The position numbers and the translations under genes were made by a program. Positions 1-7,334 of a DNA stretch of 38,029 nt are shown piece after piece. Positions within the stretch are counted from its first letter, which is position 1, and every line of letters begins with the position of its first letter. The notes under the pieces are model-generated. The model worked only from the letters and a program-made list of their open reading frames with translations. It was not told the DNA's origin and searched no databases. Source of the stretch: Candidatus Rokuibacteriota bacterium (GTDB lineage Bacteria; Methylomirabilota; Methylomirabilia; Rokubacteriales; CSP1-6); the NCBI GenBank assembly GCA_003220595.1, contig QHSZ01000024.1, positions 1-38,029 of the forward strand. The letters run 5' to 3'.

Positions 1-228
1 CAGGCGGCTCAGCAGGAGTCGACGCCTGAGCTGGACGCGCCGGTGACGAACGGCACTGCGCCGCCGGTGGAGAGCGGCACCGCCGCGCCAGTGGAGAACG
101 GCGCCCCGGTTCGACAGCCTGCGACGAGCCGCCGCGAACGCTGGGCGCCCCAGAGATCCCACAGCTCGGCCGACCACGCACGACCCACGCTGTTCCCGCG
201 GATGGCAAAGAAGTTCCTCTCGCGGTAG
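1..228 (+). CDS. possible C-terminal end of a protein cut by the window edge
   Basis: Frame 1 is open from the first base to a TAG stop at 226-228 (75 codons). The translation starts with a Pro/Ala/Glu/Val-rich stretch containing three near-repeats of an eight-residue unit (PVTNGTAP, PVESGTAA, PVENGAP). It ends in a basic tail closing with MAKKFLSR. This looks like the disordered C-terminus of a longer protein. A GTG at 43 could give a 61-aa product, but I see no ribosome-binding site for it. No domain is recognisable. An open frame this long is not rare at this G+C, so the call rests on the repeat pattern and on its position before a promoter-like gap. Confidence 0.3.
   Translation, partial: QAAQQESTPELDAPVTNGTAPPVESGTAAPVENGAPVRQPATSRRERWAPQRSHSSADHARPTLFPRMAKKFLSR
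40..108 (+). repeat. three degenerate 24-base tandem units
   Basis: In frame 1 the units 40-63, 64-87 and 88-108 encode PVTNGTAP, PVESGTAA and PVENGAP. The third unit is one codon short. They form the low-complexity part of the truncated frame at the window's left edge. Confidence 0.4.
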
Positions 229-253
229 ATCCCCGAAGCACGCGCGCTGGGCG

Positions 254-282
254 TTGACACGTCGGGCGCCTCGCTCCACAAC
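254..282 (+). promoter_or_regulatory. sigma70-like promoter, probably giving a leaderless mRNA
   Basis: A perfect TTGACA (254-259) is followed after 17 bases by CACAAC (277-282), which matches three of six -10 positions. The ATG at 291 lies eight bases after this -10, where transcription would be expected to start. No Shine-Dalgarno precedes it, so the message is probably leaderless or nearly so. Confidence 0.45.
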
Positions 283-290
283 ATACGCCC

Positions 291-1568
291 ATGACCCTTC
301 CGCACGTCGTGATCGTGGGCGGCGGGTTCGGTGGGCTCTACGCCGCGCGCGCGCTGGCCGGCCAGCCCGTGCGGGTCACCCTGCTCGACCGGCGTAACCA
401 CCATCTCTTTCAGCCCCTGCTCTACCAGGTGGCCACGGCCGCCCTGAACCCCTCCGATATCGCGGCCCCGCTCCGGTCCGTCCTGCGCCGGGCGACCAAC
501 GTCACGGTCCTCCTCGCGAGCGTCGAACGGGTGGATCTGGCCAGCCGCCGGGTCGTGCTCGAGCGCGGCGAGATCGGCTACGACGGGCTCGTCCTCGCGG
601 CGGGGGCCAGCCACTCCTACTTTGGCCACGACGACTGGGAGGTGTTCGCCCCGGGGCTCAAGACCCTCGAGGACGCGCTGGAGATCCGCCGCCGCGTGCT
701 GCTAGCCTACGAGGCGGCCGAGCGCGAGCGCGACGGCGCCGAGCAGCGGGCGCTCCTCACATTCGTGGTCATCGGCGGCGGTCCCACCGGCGTCGAGCTG
801 GCGGGCGCCCTCGGCGAGATCTCGCGCCAGACGATCGCCCGCGACTTCCGTCTCATCGATCCGACCAAGGCCCGCATCATCCTGCTCGAAGGCGGGCCGC
901 GCATCCTGCCCACCTTCCCCGAGTCGCTGTCGCGGAGCGCCGAGGACGCGCTCCGGCGTATCGGCGTCGAGGTCCGCACCAGCGCCAGCGTCACGCGGGT
1001 GACGGCGGACGCGGTGTGGCTCGGCGGCGAGCAGATCCGAGCCCGCACCGTGCTCTGGGCGGCCGGGGTGGCCGCCGCACCCCTGGCCCGGACGCTCGGG
1101 GCGCCACTCGACCACGCAGGTCGCGTGCTCGTCGAGCCCGACCTCTCGGTCCCGGGTCATCCCGAGGCCTTCGCCATCGGCGATATGTGCGCGTTCCTGC
1201 ATCAGACGGGCGCGCCGCTGCCGGGCGTCGCGCCGGTGGCCATCCAGCAGGGGCGTGCGGTCGCTGACAACGTGCTGCGGCGGCTCCGCGGTCAGCCGAC
1301 CCGCTCGTTTCGCTACCGGGACAAGGGCAGCCTGGCGACCATCGGGCGGGCGGCGGCGGTCGCGGTCGTGGGACGGTTCAGGCTCTCCGGGCTGCTCGCG
1401 TGGCTCGCCTGGCTGCTCGTGCACATCGTGTTCCTGATCGGCTTCCGCAACCGCCTCCTGGTGCTCTTCGAGTGGGCGTGGGCCTACATCACCTGGCACC
1501 GCGGCGCCAGGCTGATCACCGGACCATGGCGAGGCCGCGGCTCGGGACTCAGTCCCGGCGGCCCGTGA
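291..1568 (+). CDS. ndh: type II NADH dehydrogenase-like FAD/NAD(P)-binding oxidoreductase
   Basis: A 425-aa single-subunit flavoprotein of the NDH-2 family. These enzymes pass electrons from NADH to membrane quinone without pumping protons. The N-terminus carries the FAD Rossmann motif (VIVGGGFGG, residues 8-15) and the family segment RRNHHLFQPLLYQVA. A second dinucleotide motif for NAD(P)H (VVIGGGPTGVELAGAL) sits at about 159-174. The AIGD motif that closes the FAD site and a PVAIQQGRAVADN stretch follow towards the C-terminus. The last 70 residues contain a strongly hydrophobic segment (GLLAWLAWLLVHIVFLIGF), as in NDH-2 proteins that dock on the membrane. Its last 20 bases overlap the convergent Bax-inhibitor gene. 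No other respiratory gene is nearby. The length is normal for the family; the alternative, a related ferredoxin/nitrite-reductase-type flavoprotein, is less likely given the membrane anchor. Confidence 0.9.
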   Translation: MTLPHVVIVGGGFGGLYAARALAGQPVRVTLLDRRNHHLFQPLLYQVATAALNPSDIAAPLRSVLRRATNVTVLLASVERVDLASRRVVLERGEIGYDGLVLAAGASHSYFGHDDWEVFAPGLKTLEDALEIRRRVLLAYEAAERERDGAEQRALLTFVVIGGGPTGVELAGALGEISRQTIARDFRLIDPTKARIILLEGGPRILPTFPESLSRSAEDALRRIGVEVRTSASVTRVTADAVWLGGEQIRARTVLWAAGVAAAPLARTLGAPLDHAGRVLVEPDLSVPGHPEAFAIGDMCAFLHQTGAPLPGVAPVAIQQGRAVADNVLRRLRGQPTRSFRYRDKGSLATIGRAAAVAVVGRFRLSGLLAWLAWLLVHIVFLIGFRNRLLVLFEWAWAYITWHRGARLITGPWRGRGSGLSPGGP

Positions 1569-2238
1569 AACGCAGCAGCATCAGGAAGAGGTTGACGAAG
1601 TCGAGATACAGCGAAAGCGCCCCGACGATGGCATAGCTCCCCGCCTGCCCCTCCGCCAGCGCCAGCGCCATTTGCCGGAGCCGCTGCGCGTCCCACGCCG
1701 TGAGGCCGGTGAAGACGATCACGCCCACCACCGAGATCAGGAACTGCAGCGCGTCGCTGTGCCAGAAGATCCCGACGATCGACGCGAGGATGAGCCCCAC
1801 GAGGCCCATCATGAAAAACTGGCCGGCGCCGGCCAGGCTGCGCTTCGTCGTCGAGCCGAAGAGTGCGAGCGCGCCGAACATGCCGGCCGTGACCACGAAG
1901 GTCGTCGCCACCGACTCGCCGGTGTAGGCGAGCAGGACGACGGAGAGCGTGACGCCGTTGAGCGCCGAGTAGAGGGCGAAGAGCCCGGCCGCCCGGCCGG
2001 GATCGAGACGGGCGGCGCGAGCGGAGAGATAGAAGACCAGCCCCAGCTCCGACATCACCAGACCGAAAAACACGAGGCGGTTCAGCACGAGCACCCGGAG
2101 AATCTCCGGTGAGGAGGCGACGGCGAAGGCCACGCTCGCCGTGAGCCCGAGGCCGATGGCCATCCACCCGTAGACCTTCCAGAGGAAGGCCGAAACCCGC
2201 TCAGCCGCCTGTCCCGAGCTTGCCGTCCACGCGTCCAT
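1549..2238 (-). CDS. Bax inhibitor-1 / YccA family membrane protein
   Basis: A 229-aa protein with about seven hydrophobic segments spread over almost its whole length, the typical architecture of the BI-1/YccA/YbhL family of pH-sensitive ion-leak proteins. Family-like features include the loop with LTAWDAQRLRQMA and the C-terminal acidic/aromatic segment ALSLYLDFVNLFLMLLRF. The frame is open further upstream, but the ATG at 2238 is chosen because AGGAGA lies at a good distance (2245-2250) and the hydrophobic core follows soon after. A TACAAT box at 2257-2262 could serve as its -10. The gene is convergent with, and overlaps by 20 bases, the NDH-2 gene. Bacterial members have been linked to calcium leak and membrane quality control; the role here is unknown. 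Confidence 0.88.
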   Translation of the reverse strand: MDAWTASSGQAAERVSAFLWKVYGWMAIGLGLTASVAFAVASSPEILRVLVLNRLVFFGLVMSELGLVFYLSARAARLDPGRAAGLFALYSALNGVTLSVVLLAYTGESVATTFVVTAGMFGALALFGSTTKRSLAGAGQFFMMGLVGLILASIVGIFWHSDALQFLISVVGVIVFTGLTAWDAQRLRQMALALAEGQAGSYAIVGALSLYLDFVNLFLMLLRFTGRRD

Positions 2239-2256
2239 TGATAGTCTCCTGACTCG

Positions 2257-2262
2257 ATTGTA
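2257..2262 (-). promoter_or_regulatory. -10-like TACAAT upstream of the BI-1 family gene
   Basis: Read on the minus strand the hexamer is TACAAT, five of six matches to TATAAT. It lies just upstream of an AGGAGA ribosome-binding site and the ATG at 2238. No convincing -35 is seen at 16-18 bases. It shares a 76-bp intergenic region with the promoter of the divergent CoA-transferase gene. Confidence 0.3.
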
Positions 2263-2277
2263 CGCCGAGCCCCGCGC

Positions 2278-2306
2278 TTGAAGCGCGTTCGGGCGCGGTA
2301 TAGCAT
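2278..2306 (+). promoter_or_regulatory. promoter of the CoA-transferase gene, likely leaderless
   Basis: TTGAAG (2278-2283) and TAGCAT (2301-2306) are 17 bases apart, each matching four or more consensus positions. The GTG start at 2315 follows eight bases after the -10 with no Shine-Dalgarno, so transcription probably begins at or next to the start codon. Confidence 0.4.
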
Positions 2307-2314
2307 CCATCGAT

Positions 2315-3499
2315 GTGACCGACGTTCTCGCGGGGATCCGCGTCCTCGACTTCGGGCGCTACATCGCCGGGCCGTACTGCGCCGCGCTCCTGGCCGATCT
2401 CGGCGCCGACGTCATCCGCGTCGAGCGGCGAGGCGGCGGCGAGGACCGCTGGGTCGCGCCGGTCGGCACGGACGGCGTGGGCGCCCTCTACCTGGTCATG
2501 AACCGCAACAAGCGCGCGATGACGCTCGATCCCGCCTCTCCCGAGGGCCGCCTGATCGTGCGGAAGCTCGTGGCCACCGCCGATATCGTCGTCGCCAACC
2601 TGCCGCCCGACGTGCTGCGCTCGCTCGCGCTGGATCTCGAGAGCCTCCGCCGCGTGAAGCCGGACATCATCCTCACCACGGTCACGGCCTTCGGCGCCGG
2701 GGGCCCGTGGAGTCACAAGCACGGCTTCGACGGCATCGGGCAGGCGATGTGCGGCTCGGCCTACCTCACGGGGACGCCCGAGCAGCCGATGCGCGCCGCG
2801 GTCGCCTGGGTCGATTGCGGCACGGCCTCGCTCGCGGCCTTCGGCACGCTGGCGGCGCTCCTCGCGCGAGCGAAGACGGGCCGCGGCCAGAAGGTCGAGG
2901 GCGCCCTGCTACGGACCGCGCTCGCCTTCAACAACTCGACGCTCGTCGAGCAACAGGTGCGCCGGACGAATCGCCTGGCGAGCCTCAACCGGGGCCAGAC
3001 GTCCGCGCCCTCCGACCTCTTTCGGACGAAGGACGGCTGGATCATCGCCTACGCGATCGGGCAGCCGATGTTCGCCCGGTGGGCGACGCTGATGGGCGAG
3101 GACTCCTGGCTCACCGATCCGCGGTTCAAGGACGACGAGGCTCGGGGCCAGCACGCGGAGATCATCTCCAAGCGGATGGCGGACTGGACCGCGCAGCGCA
3201 CGACCGCCGAGGCCCTCGCCGAGCTCGAGGCCGCGAAGGTCCCGGCGGGTCCGCTCTACTCGCCGCAGCAGGCGCTGGAGGATCCGCACATCCGGGCCGC
3301 TGCGCTTCTCACCGACACGGACTATCCCGGGCTACCCCGCGCGGCGCCGCTGGCCCCGACACCGATCGATCTCGACGAGACGCCGGGACGCTTCCGCCAC
3401 CGAGCGCCCTTGCTCTCTGAGCACACGGACGCGATCCTCGCCGAGCTCGGTTACCGGCCGGGGGAAATCGCGGAGCTGCGCGCCAAGGGCGTGATCTGA
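2315..3499 (+). CDS. CaiB/BaiF family class III CoA-transferase
   Basis: A 394-aa protein of the CaiB/BaiF family, which moves coenzyme A between carboxylic acids through an aspartyl-CoA thioester and an interlocked-ring dimer. The N-terminus has the family opening LAGIRVLDFGRYIAGPYCA, then DLGADVIRVE and LYLVMNRNKRAMTLD. The expected catalytic aspartate is in AWVDCGTASLAAF (Asp167), matching Asp169 of formyl-CoA transferase. The C-terminal part carries the usual PRFKDDEARGQHAEII and VPAGPLYSPQQALEDPHI elements. The start is GTG, as the family alignment requires it and a -10 lies just upstream. It is convergent with the ThDP-enzyme operon (15-base gap) and has no pathway partner beside it, so the acid substrate cannot be named. 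Frc, CaiB, succinyl-CoA:acid and mesaconyl transferases are all possible. Confidence 0.9.
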   Translation: MTDVLAGIRVLDFGRYIAGPYCAALLADLGADVIRVERRGGGEDRWVAPVGTDGVGALYLVMNRNKRAMTLDPASPEGRLIVRKLVATADIVVANLPPDVLRSLALDLESLRRVKPDIILTTVTAFGAGGPWSHKHGFDGIGQAMCGSAYLTGTPEQPMRAAVAWVDCGTASLAAFGTLAALLARAKTGRGQKVEGALLRTALAFNNSTLVEQQVRRTNRLASLNRGQTSAPSDLFRTKDGWIIAYAIGQPMFARWATLMGEDSWLTDPRFKDDEARGQHAEIISKRMADWTAQRTTAEALAELEAAKVPAGPLYSPQQALEDPHIRAAALLTDTDYPGLPRAAPLAPTPIDLDETPGRFRHRAPLLSEHTDAILAELGYRPGEIAELRAKGVI

Positions 3500-3514
3500 A
3501 CGCCGAGCCTGGCC

Positions 3515-5107
3515 TCAGGACTCGGCGAGGCGGTCGTTCTCGCGATAGTCCACCGGGCAGTCGATCAGCACGGGCCCCGTCGCCCGGAGCGCGCCCTCGA
3601 GGGCAGGCCGCAGCTCCTTGGCGGCATCGATCCGGACACCTTCGCAGCCGAACGCGCGCGCCAGGGCGACGAAGTCCGGGTTGCCGAAGTCGACCCCGGC
3701 CGTTCGCCCGAACTGCCGCGCCTGCTTCCAGCGGATCACCCCATAGCCGTCGTCGCGGAAGATCAGCACCACGAAGGCCAGCCCCAGCCGGACCGCCGTC
3801 TCGAGCTCCTGGACGTTCATCAGGAAGCCCCCGTCGCCGGTGACCGCCACCACGCGGCGCTCCGGCAGTGCCAGCTTCGCCGCGATCGCGCCGGGTAGCC
3901 CGATGCCCATGGCCGCGAACCCGTTGGAGATGATCACCGTGTTCGGCACGCGGGCCCTGAAGCGCTTCGCCACCCAGAGCTTGTGCGCGCCGACGTCCGA
4001 GATCACGAGATCGTCGGGCGCCAGCGCCGACTCGAGATCGGCGATGATGCGCTGGGGCAGGAGGGGAAAGCTGTCGTCGAAGCGACGCGGGTCGTCGGGC
4101 GGGCGGCCGGGCGGGACCCGCTCGGGGCGGACCGCCACCAGCGGCGCGAGCAGCTCGAGGGCCTCGCGCACGTCGGCCACGACCTCGACCGCCGGCTGGT
4201 AGCGGGCGTCGACCTCGGCCGCCGTGAAGTCGACGTGGACGATCTCGAGCCGGCCCGACTCATTCCACTTGGCCGGACCGTATTCCACCGGATCGTAGCC
4301 CACCGCGATCACGAGGTCCGCGCTCGTGAAGCCGAGGCGGGCGGGATCGTCCGAGGCCAGGCCGACGGTGGTCTTCGCGAGCGGGTGATCGGGCGAGATG
4401 GCCCCCTTCGCCATGAACGTGGTCACCACCGGCATCTGCGCCCGCTCGGCGAGCGCCGTCAGCTCCTTGGACGCCAGGCCGCGGATGACACCGTTGCCGG
4501 CGAGAATCAGCGGACGCTTCGCCTGATTGATGATGTCCGCCGCGCGCGCGAGCGAGGGTCGATCGGGCGACGGCCGGCGGGGGCGGTCGGCGGCGAGCGG
4601 CTCGCCCTCGGCGGGCTCCTGCGCGACGTCCTCGGGCAGCTCGAGATGGCACGCCCCGGGCTTCTCTTCCTGGGCGCGCTTGAACGCCTTGCGCACGGCC
4701 TCGGCGACCACCGCGCCCGTCTCGATGCGCGCGTTCCACTTCGTGAACGGCCTGAACACGTCGACGATGTCGACGTACTGGTGCGACTCCTTGTGGAGCA
4801 GGTGCCGCGCGAGCTGGCCCGTGATCGCCACGACCGGCGCACGGTCGAGGTTCGCATCGGCCAGGCCGGTCGCGAGGTTCGTGGCGCCAGGCCCGAGCGT
4901 GGCCAGGCACACGCCCGCGCGACCGGTCAGACGACCCCAGACGTCCGCCATGAACGCCGCCGCCTGCTCGTGCCGGACCGGAACGAACGTGATGGCCGAG
5001 CGGGCGAGCGCGTCGTTGACGTCCAGCGTCTCCTCGCCGGGCACGCCGAAGACGTAGCGCACGCCCTCGCGCTCCAGGCAGCGGACCAGCAGCTCGGCTC
5101 CGGTCAT
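3515..5107 (-). CDS. acetolactate synthase-like thiamine diphosphate enzyme
   Basis: A 530-aa ThDP-dependent enzyme of the acetolactate synthase / glyoxylate carboligase / oxalyl-CoA decarboxylase superfamily. The N-terminal Pyr domain holds the cofactor-activating glutamate in VRHEQAAAFMAD (Glu47) and the stretch TLGPGATNLATGLADA. The central domain (about 185-330) has the NQAKRPLILAGNGV segment. The C-terminal PP domain has the ThDP/Mg motif GDGGFLMNVQELETA (from 424; Asn431) and DDGYGVIRWKQ. The start chosen is the ATG at 5107, two bases after the upstream aldehyde dehydrogenase stop, suggesting translational coupling. No IlvN regulatory subunit gene is nearby, which argues against a purely biosynthetic enzyme. 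Pairing with a semialdehyde dehydrogenase suggests a decarboxylase or carboligase whose aldehyde is oxidised by the neighbour; the substrate is not predictable. Confidence 0.85.
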   Translation of the reverse strand: MTGAELLVRCLEREGVRYVFGVPGEETLDVNDALARSAITFVPVRHEQAAAFMADVWGRLTGRAGVCLATLGPGATNLATGLADANLDRAPVVAITGQLARHLLHKESHQYVDIVDVFRPFTKWNARIETGAVVAEAVRKAFKRAQEEKPGACHLELPEDVAQEPAEGEPLAADRPRRPSPDRPSLARAADIINQAKRPLILAGNGVIRGLASKELTALAERAQMPVVTTFMAKGAISPDHPLAKTTVGLASDDPARLGFTSADLVIAVGYDPVEYGPAKWNESGRLEIVHVDFTAAEVDARYQPAVEVVADVREALELLAPLVAVRPERVPPGRPPDDPRRFDDSFPLLPQRIIADLESALAPDDLVISDVGAHKLWVAKRFRARVPNTVIISNGFAAMGIGLPGAIAAKLALPERRVVAVTGDGGFLMNVQELETAVRLGLAFVVLIFRDDGYGVIRWKQARQFGRTAGVDFGNPDFVALARAFGCEGVRIDAAKELRPALEGALRATGPVLIDCPVDYRENDRLAES

Positions 5108-5109
5108 CG

Positions 5110-6474
5110 CTACGCGATCCAGACCGACTTGATGTTGACGAACTCGCGGATGCCGTACTCGGAGAGCTCTCGTCCGTAGCCCGAGCGCTTGATGCCGCCG
5201 AAGGGCAGCCGCGGGTCCGACTTCACGACGCCGTTCACGAACACGGCGCCGGCCTCGAGCCGCGCCGCCAGGCGCTCGGCGCGCGCGCGGTCCTGCGTCC
5301 ACAGCGAGGCGCCGAGCCCGAAGACCGAATCGTTGGCGAGGCGCACGGCATCGGCCTCGTCCTTGGCGCGGATGACGGCGGCGACGGGCCCGAAGGTCTC
5401 CTCGTCGAAGGCCGGCATCCCCTTGTCCACGGCCGCGAGCAGGGTCGGCGGATAGAAGGCCCCCTTGCCGGCCGGGATCTCGCCGCCCAGCAGAAGCTTG
5501 GCCCCGCGCTTGACCGACTCCTGGACCTGCTGGTGGAGCGAGTCCCTGAGGTCCACGCGCGCCTGCGGCCCCACCTGCGTCTCGCGCACCAGGGGGTCGC
5601 CCATGCGGCGGGAGCGGAGCTCGTCGAGGAACCGCGCGAGGAACGTGTCGGCCACGGGCTCGACGGCGATGAAGCGCTTGGCGGCGATGCAGCTCTGGCC
5701 GCTGTTGATGAGCCGCGCGTCGGCCGCGGTCCGGGCGGCGGCGGCGAGATCGGCGTCCGCCAGCACGATGAAGGGATCGCTGCCGCCGAGCTCGAGCACG
5801 GTCTTTTTCAGCGCGCGACCCGCCTGCTCCGCGACGGCGCTCCCGGCGCGCTCACTGCCCGTCAGCGTCACGGCGACGACGCGCGGATCCGCGACGAGCG
5901 CGGCGACCGCCGACGATCCGACGAGCACGGTGGAGAAGAGTCCGCGCGGGAAGCCCGCCTCGCGGAAGACCTCCTCGATCAGCAGCGCGCACCGCGGCAC
6001 GTTGGAGGCGTGCTTGAGGACGCCGGCATTGCCGGCCATCAGGGCGGGCGCGGCGAAGCGGAACACCTGCCAGAAGGGGAAGTTCCACGGCATCACGGCG
6101 AGCACGGGCCCGAGCGGGTCGAAGCGCACGTAGCTCCGCGAGGCGTCCGTCTCGCGCGGTTGCTCGGCCAGCAGGGCCTCGGCGTGATCCGCGTAGTACT
6201 CGCAGACCCACGCGCACTTGTCCGCCTCCGCCTCACCCTGGACGATCGGCTTGCCCATCTCGAGGGTCATGGCGCGCGCGTACTCGGCCCTGCGCTTTTT
6301 TAGGACCTGCCCGGCCTCGCGCATCCTCTGCGCCCGCCTGGCGAAGGGGACCTCGCGCCACTGGAGGAACGCCGCGTGCGCCTCCCCGAGCATGCGATCC
6401 ACCTCCGGGCCAGGGGTCTCGTCGAAGCGTTCGAGGATCTCGCCGGTCGCGGGATTGATCGACTGAATGCTCAT
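5110..6474 (-). CDS. NAD(P)-dependent succinate-semialdehyde dehydrogenase family protein
   Basis: A 454-aa aldehyde dehydrogenase. It opens with SIQSINPATGEILERFDETP, typical of the short succinate-semialdehyde dehydrogenase group. The oxyanion-hole asparagine lies in PWNFPFWQVFR (about 129-139). The general base is Glu228 in LELGGSDPF and the nucleophile is Cys262 in NSGQSCIAAKRF. The C-terminal PFGGIKRSGYGRELSEYGIREFVN is the expected signature. All catalytic residues are present and the length is normal for the subgroup. The ATG overlaps the stop of the upstream 105-aa gene (ATGA), and the ThDP enzyme follows after two bases, so the three are almost certainly co-transcribed. Oxidation of succinate semialdehyde to succinate is the family default; another short aliphatic aldehyde made by the ThDP enzyme is equally possible. 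Confidence 0.88.
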   Translation of the reverse strand: MSIQSINPATGEILERFDETPGPEVDRMLGEAHAAFLQWREVPFARRAQRMREAGQVLKKRRAEYARAMTLEMGKPIVQGEAEADKCAWVCEYYADHAEALLAEQPRETDASRSYVRFDPLGPVLAVMPWNFPFWQVFRFAAPALMAGNAGVLKHASNVPRCALLIEEVFREAGFPRGLFSTVLVGSSAVAALVADPRVVAVTLTGSERAGSAVAEQAGRALKKTVLELGGSDPFIVLADADLAAAARTAADARLINSGQSCIAAKRFIAVEPVADTFLARFLDELRSRRMGDPLVRETQVGPQARVDLRDSLHQQVQESVKRGAKLLLGGEIPAGKGAFYPPTLLAAVDKGMPAFDEETFGPVAAVIRAKDEADAVRLANDSVFGLGASLWTQDRARAERLAARLEAGAVFVNGVVKSDPRLPFGGIKRSGYGRELSEYGIREFVNIKSVWIA

Positions 6475-6788
6475 GGACTCCTCCTCATCGGCACCTGGCT
6501 CACGAACGCGCTGACGGCGGGATCCGAATAGACGCCATAGGCGTCGACCAGGGTCCCGCGGAGGCCGCCGTCGGCTTCGATGGCGTACACGACCGACATG
6601 TCGTCCGGGTCAGAGACGCCCTCGAAGCGGCGGACCTCTCGGATGACGACTTCGTCGGGCCGAAATGCCTTCTGCGTCTTGGCGGCGCGAAGCTCGTTCC
6701 CGACCACCGCCAGGCTCTCGGTGAAGCCGCGCCGCGTGAGCTCGTCGATCGCGCTCGCGAGCGTCTGCGAGTCTGGCTCGGCTGCCAT
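6471..6788 (-). CDS. conserved 105-aa protein of unknown function
   Basis: A small soluble protein with an N-terminal helix (TLASAIDELTRRGFTESL) and a conserved core containing FRPDEVVIREVRRFEG, SDPDDMSVVYAIE and GTLVDAYGVYSD. The same core (RFEG, NPDD, VVYAI, LVDAYG) occurs in a widespread small family often labelled phosphoribosylpyrophosphate synthetase in databases. That label looks wrong: the protein is one third the size of PRPP synthetase and lacks its nucleotide and PPi loops. Its stop overlaps the dehydrogenase start by four bases, which fixes it as a real gene of this operon. The ATG at 6788 is chosen over longer open frame upstream because the conserved helix starts there and an AGCAGG sequence precedes it. 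No catalytic residues can be named. Confidence 0.75.
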   Translation of the reverse strand: MAAEPDSQTLASAIDELTRRGFTESLAVVGNELRAAKTQKAFRPDEVVIREVRRFEGVSDPDDMSVVYAIEADGGLRGTLVDAYGVYSDPAVSAFVSQVPMRRSP

Positions 6789-6832
6789 GCGGTCCTGCTC
6801 TACCGCGGGCGCGGGCGGCGGGCGCCGATCGC

Positions 6833-7312
6833 TCAGCGGCCCACGGCGGCGCGGATGCTCCGGTAGTGCTCGTCGATGTGATTGATCAGGATCGCGCGGA
6901 CGATCTGCTCGACGCTCATCGGCGGCATCCCCGTCAGCACGGTGCCGCTCTTCGCGACCTCGGCGTCGCTGAGCCCGCGCACGAGCGCCGCCGTGGCCGC
7001 CGCGTTCTTCGTGTGGAGGGCGAGGGTCTCCGCCTTCGTGCAGGTGGAATGCTCCTTGGCGTGCTTGGCGTTCATCGCGTGGAGCATGTCCATCGTGAAG
7101 GGCGGTGTCGCCTGCCCGGCGGCGACGGTCTTGATCATGCCGGCGATGCCCTCGAGGCTCCCGGCGACGTGGTGCGCGACGACACCCACCGACCACTTCT
7201 CCTCCGACGTCGTCTTCTTCCAGTCGGCGTCGCTCAGCTTCCCCAGGAGCGTTGCCGCTTCCTGAGCCTTCGCCTCGAACTGCTTGGCCAGCGCTTCGCC
7301 TTTGGCTCCCAT
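6833..7312 (-). CDS. DinB-fold four-helix protein
   Basis: A 159-aa protein of the DinB / YfiT metal-binding superfamily. The predicted helices carry the expected histidine positions: His47-His48 in SVGVVAHHVAGSLEG and the HxxxH pair His145/His149 in INHIDEHYRSIR. In relatives these bind a divalent metal and the fold serves thiol transferases (bacillithiol, mycothiol) and maleylpyruvate isomerases. AGGAGG lies five bases before the ATG. It sits 22 bases after the sulfite-oxidase-like gene and 44 bases before the 105-aa gene, so it belongs to the same run. A 30-residue insert (TMDMLHAMNAKHAKEHSTCT) between helices is His-rich and somewhat unusual. The biochemical role is unknown. Confidence 0.8.
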   Translation of the reverse strand: MGAKGEALAKQFEAKAQEAATLLGKLSDADWKKTTSEEKWSVGVVAHHVAGSLEGIAGMIKTVAAGQATPPFTMDMLHAMNAKHAKEHSTCTKAETLALHTKNAAATAALVRGLSDAEVAKSGTVLTGMPPMSVEQIVRAILINHIDEHYRSIRAAVGR

Positions 7313-7334
7313 AGGACCCTCCTTGTGGGGTTGC

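Noticed and set aside
3983-5179. A 398-codon plus-strand frame opposite the ThDP-enzyme gene
   Set aside because: The ThDP motifs on the minus strand are complete, and the antisense frame shows none.
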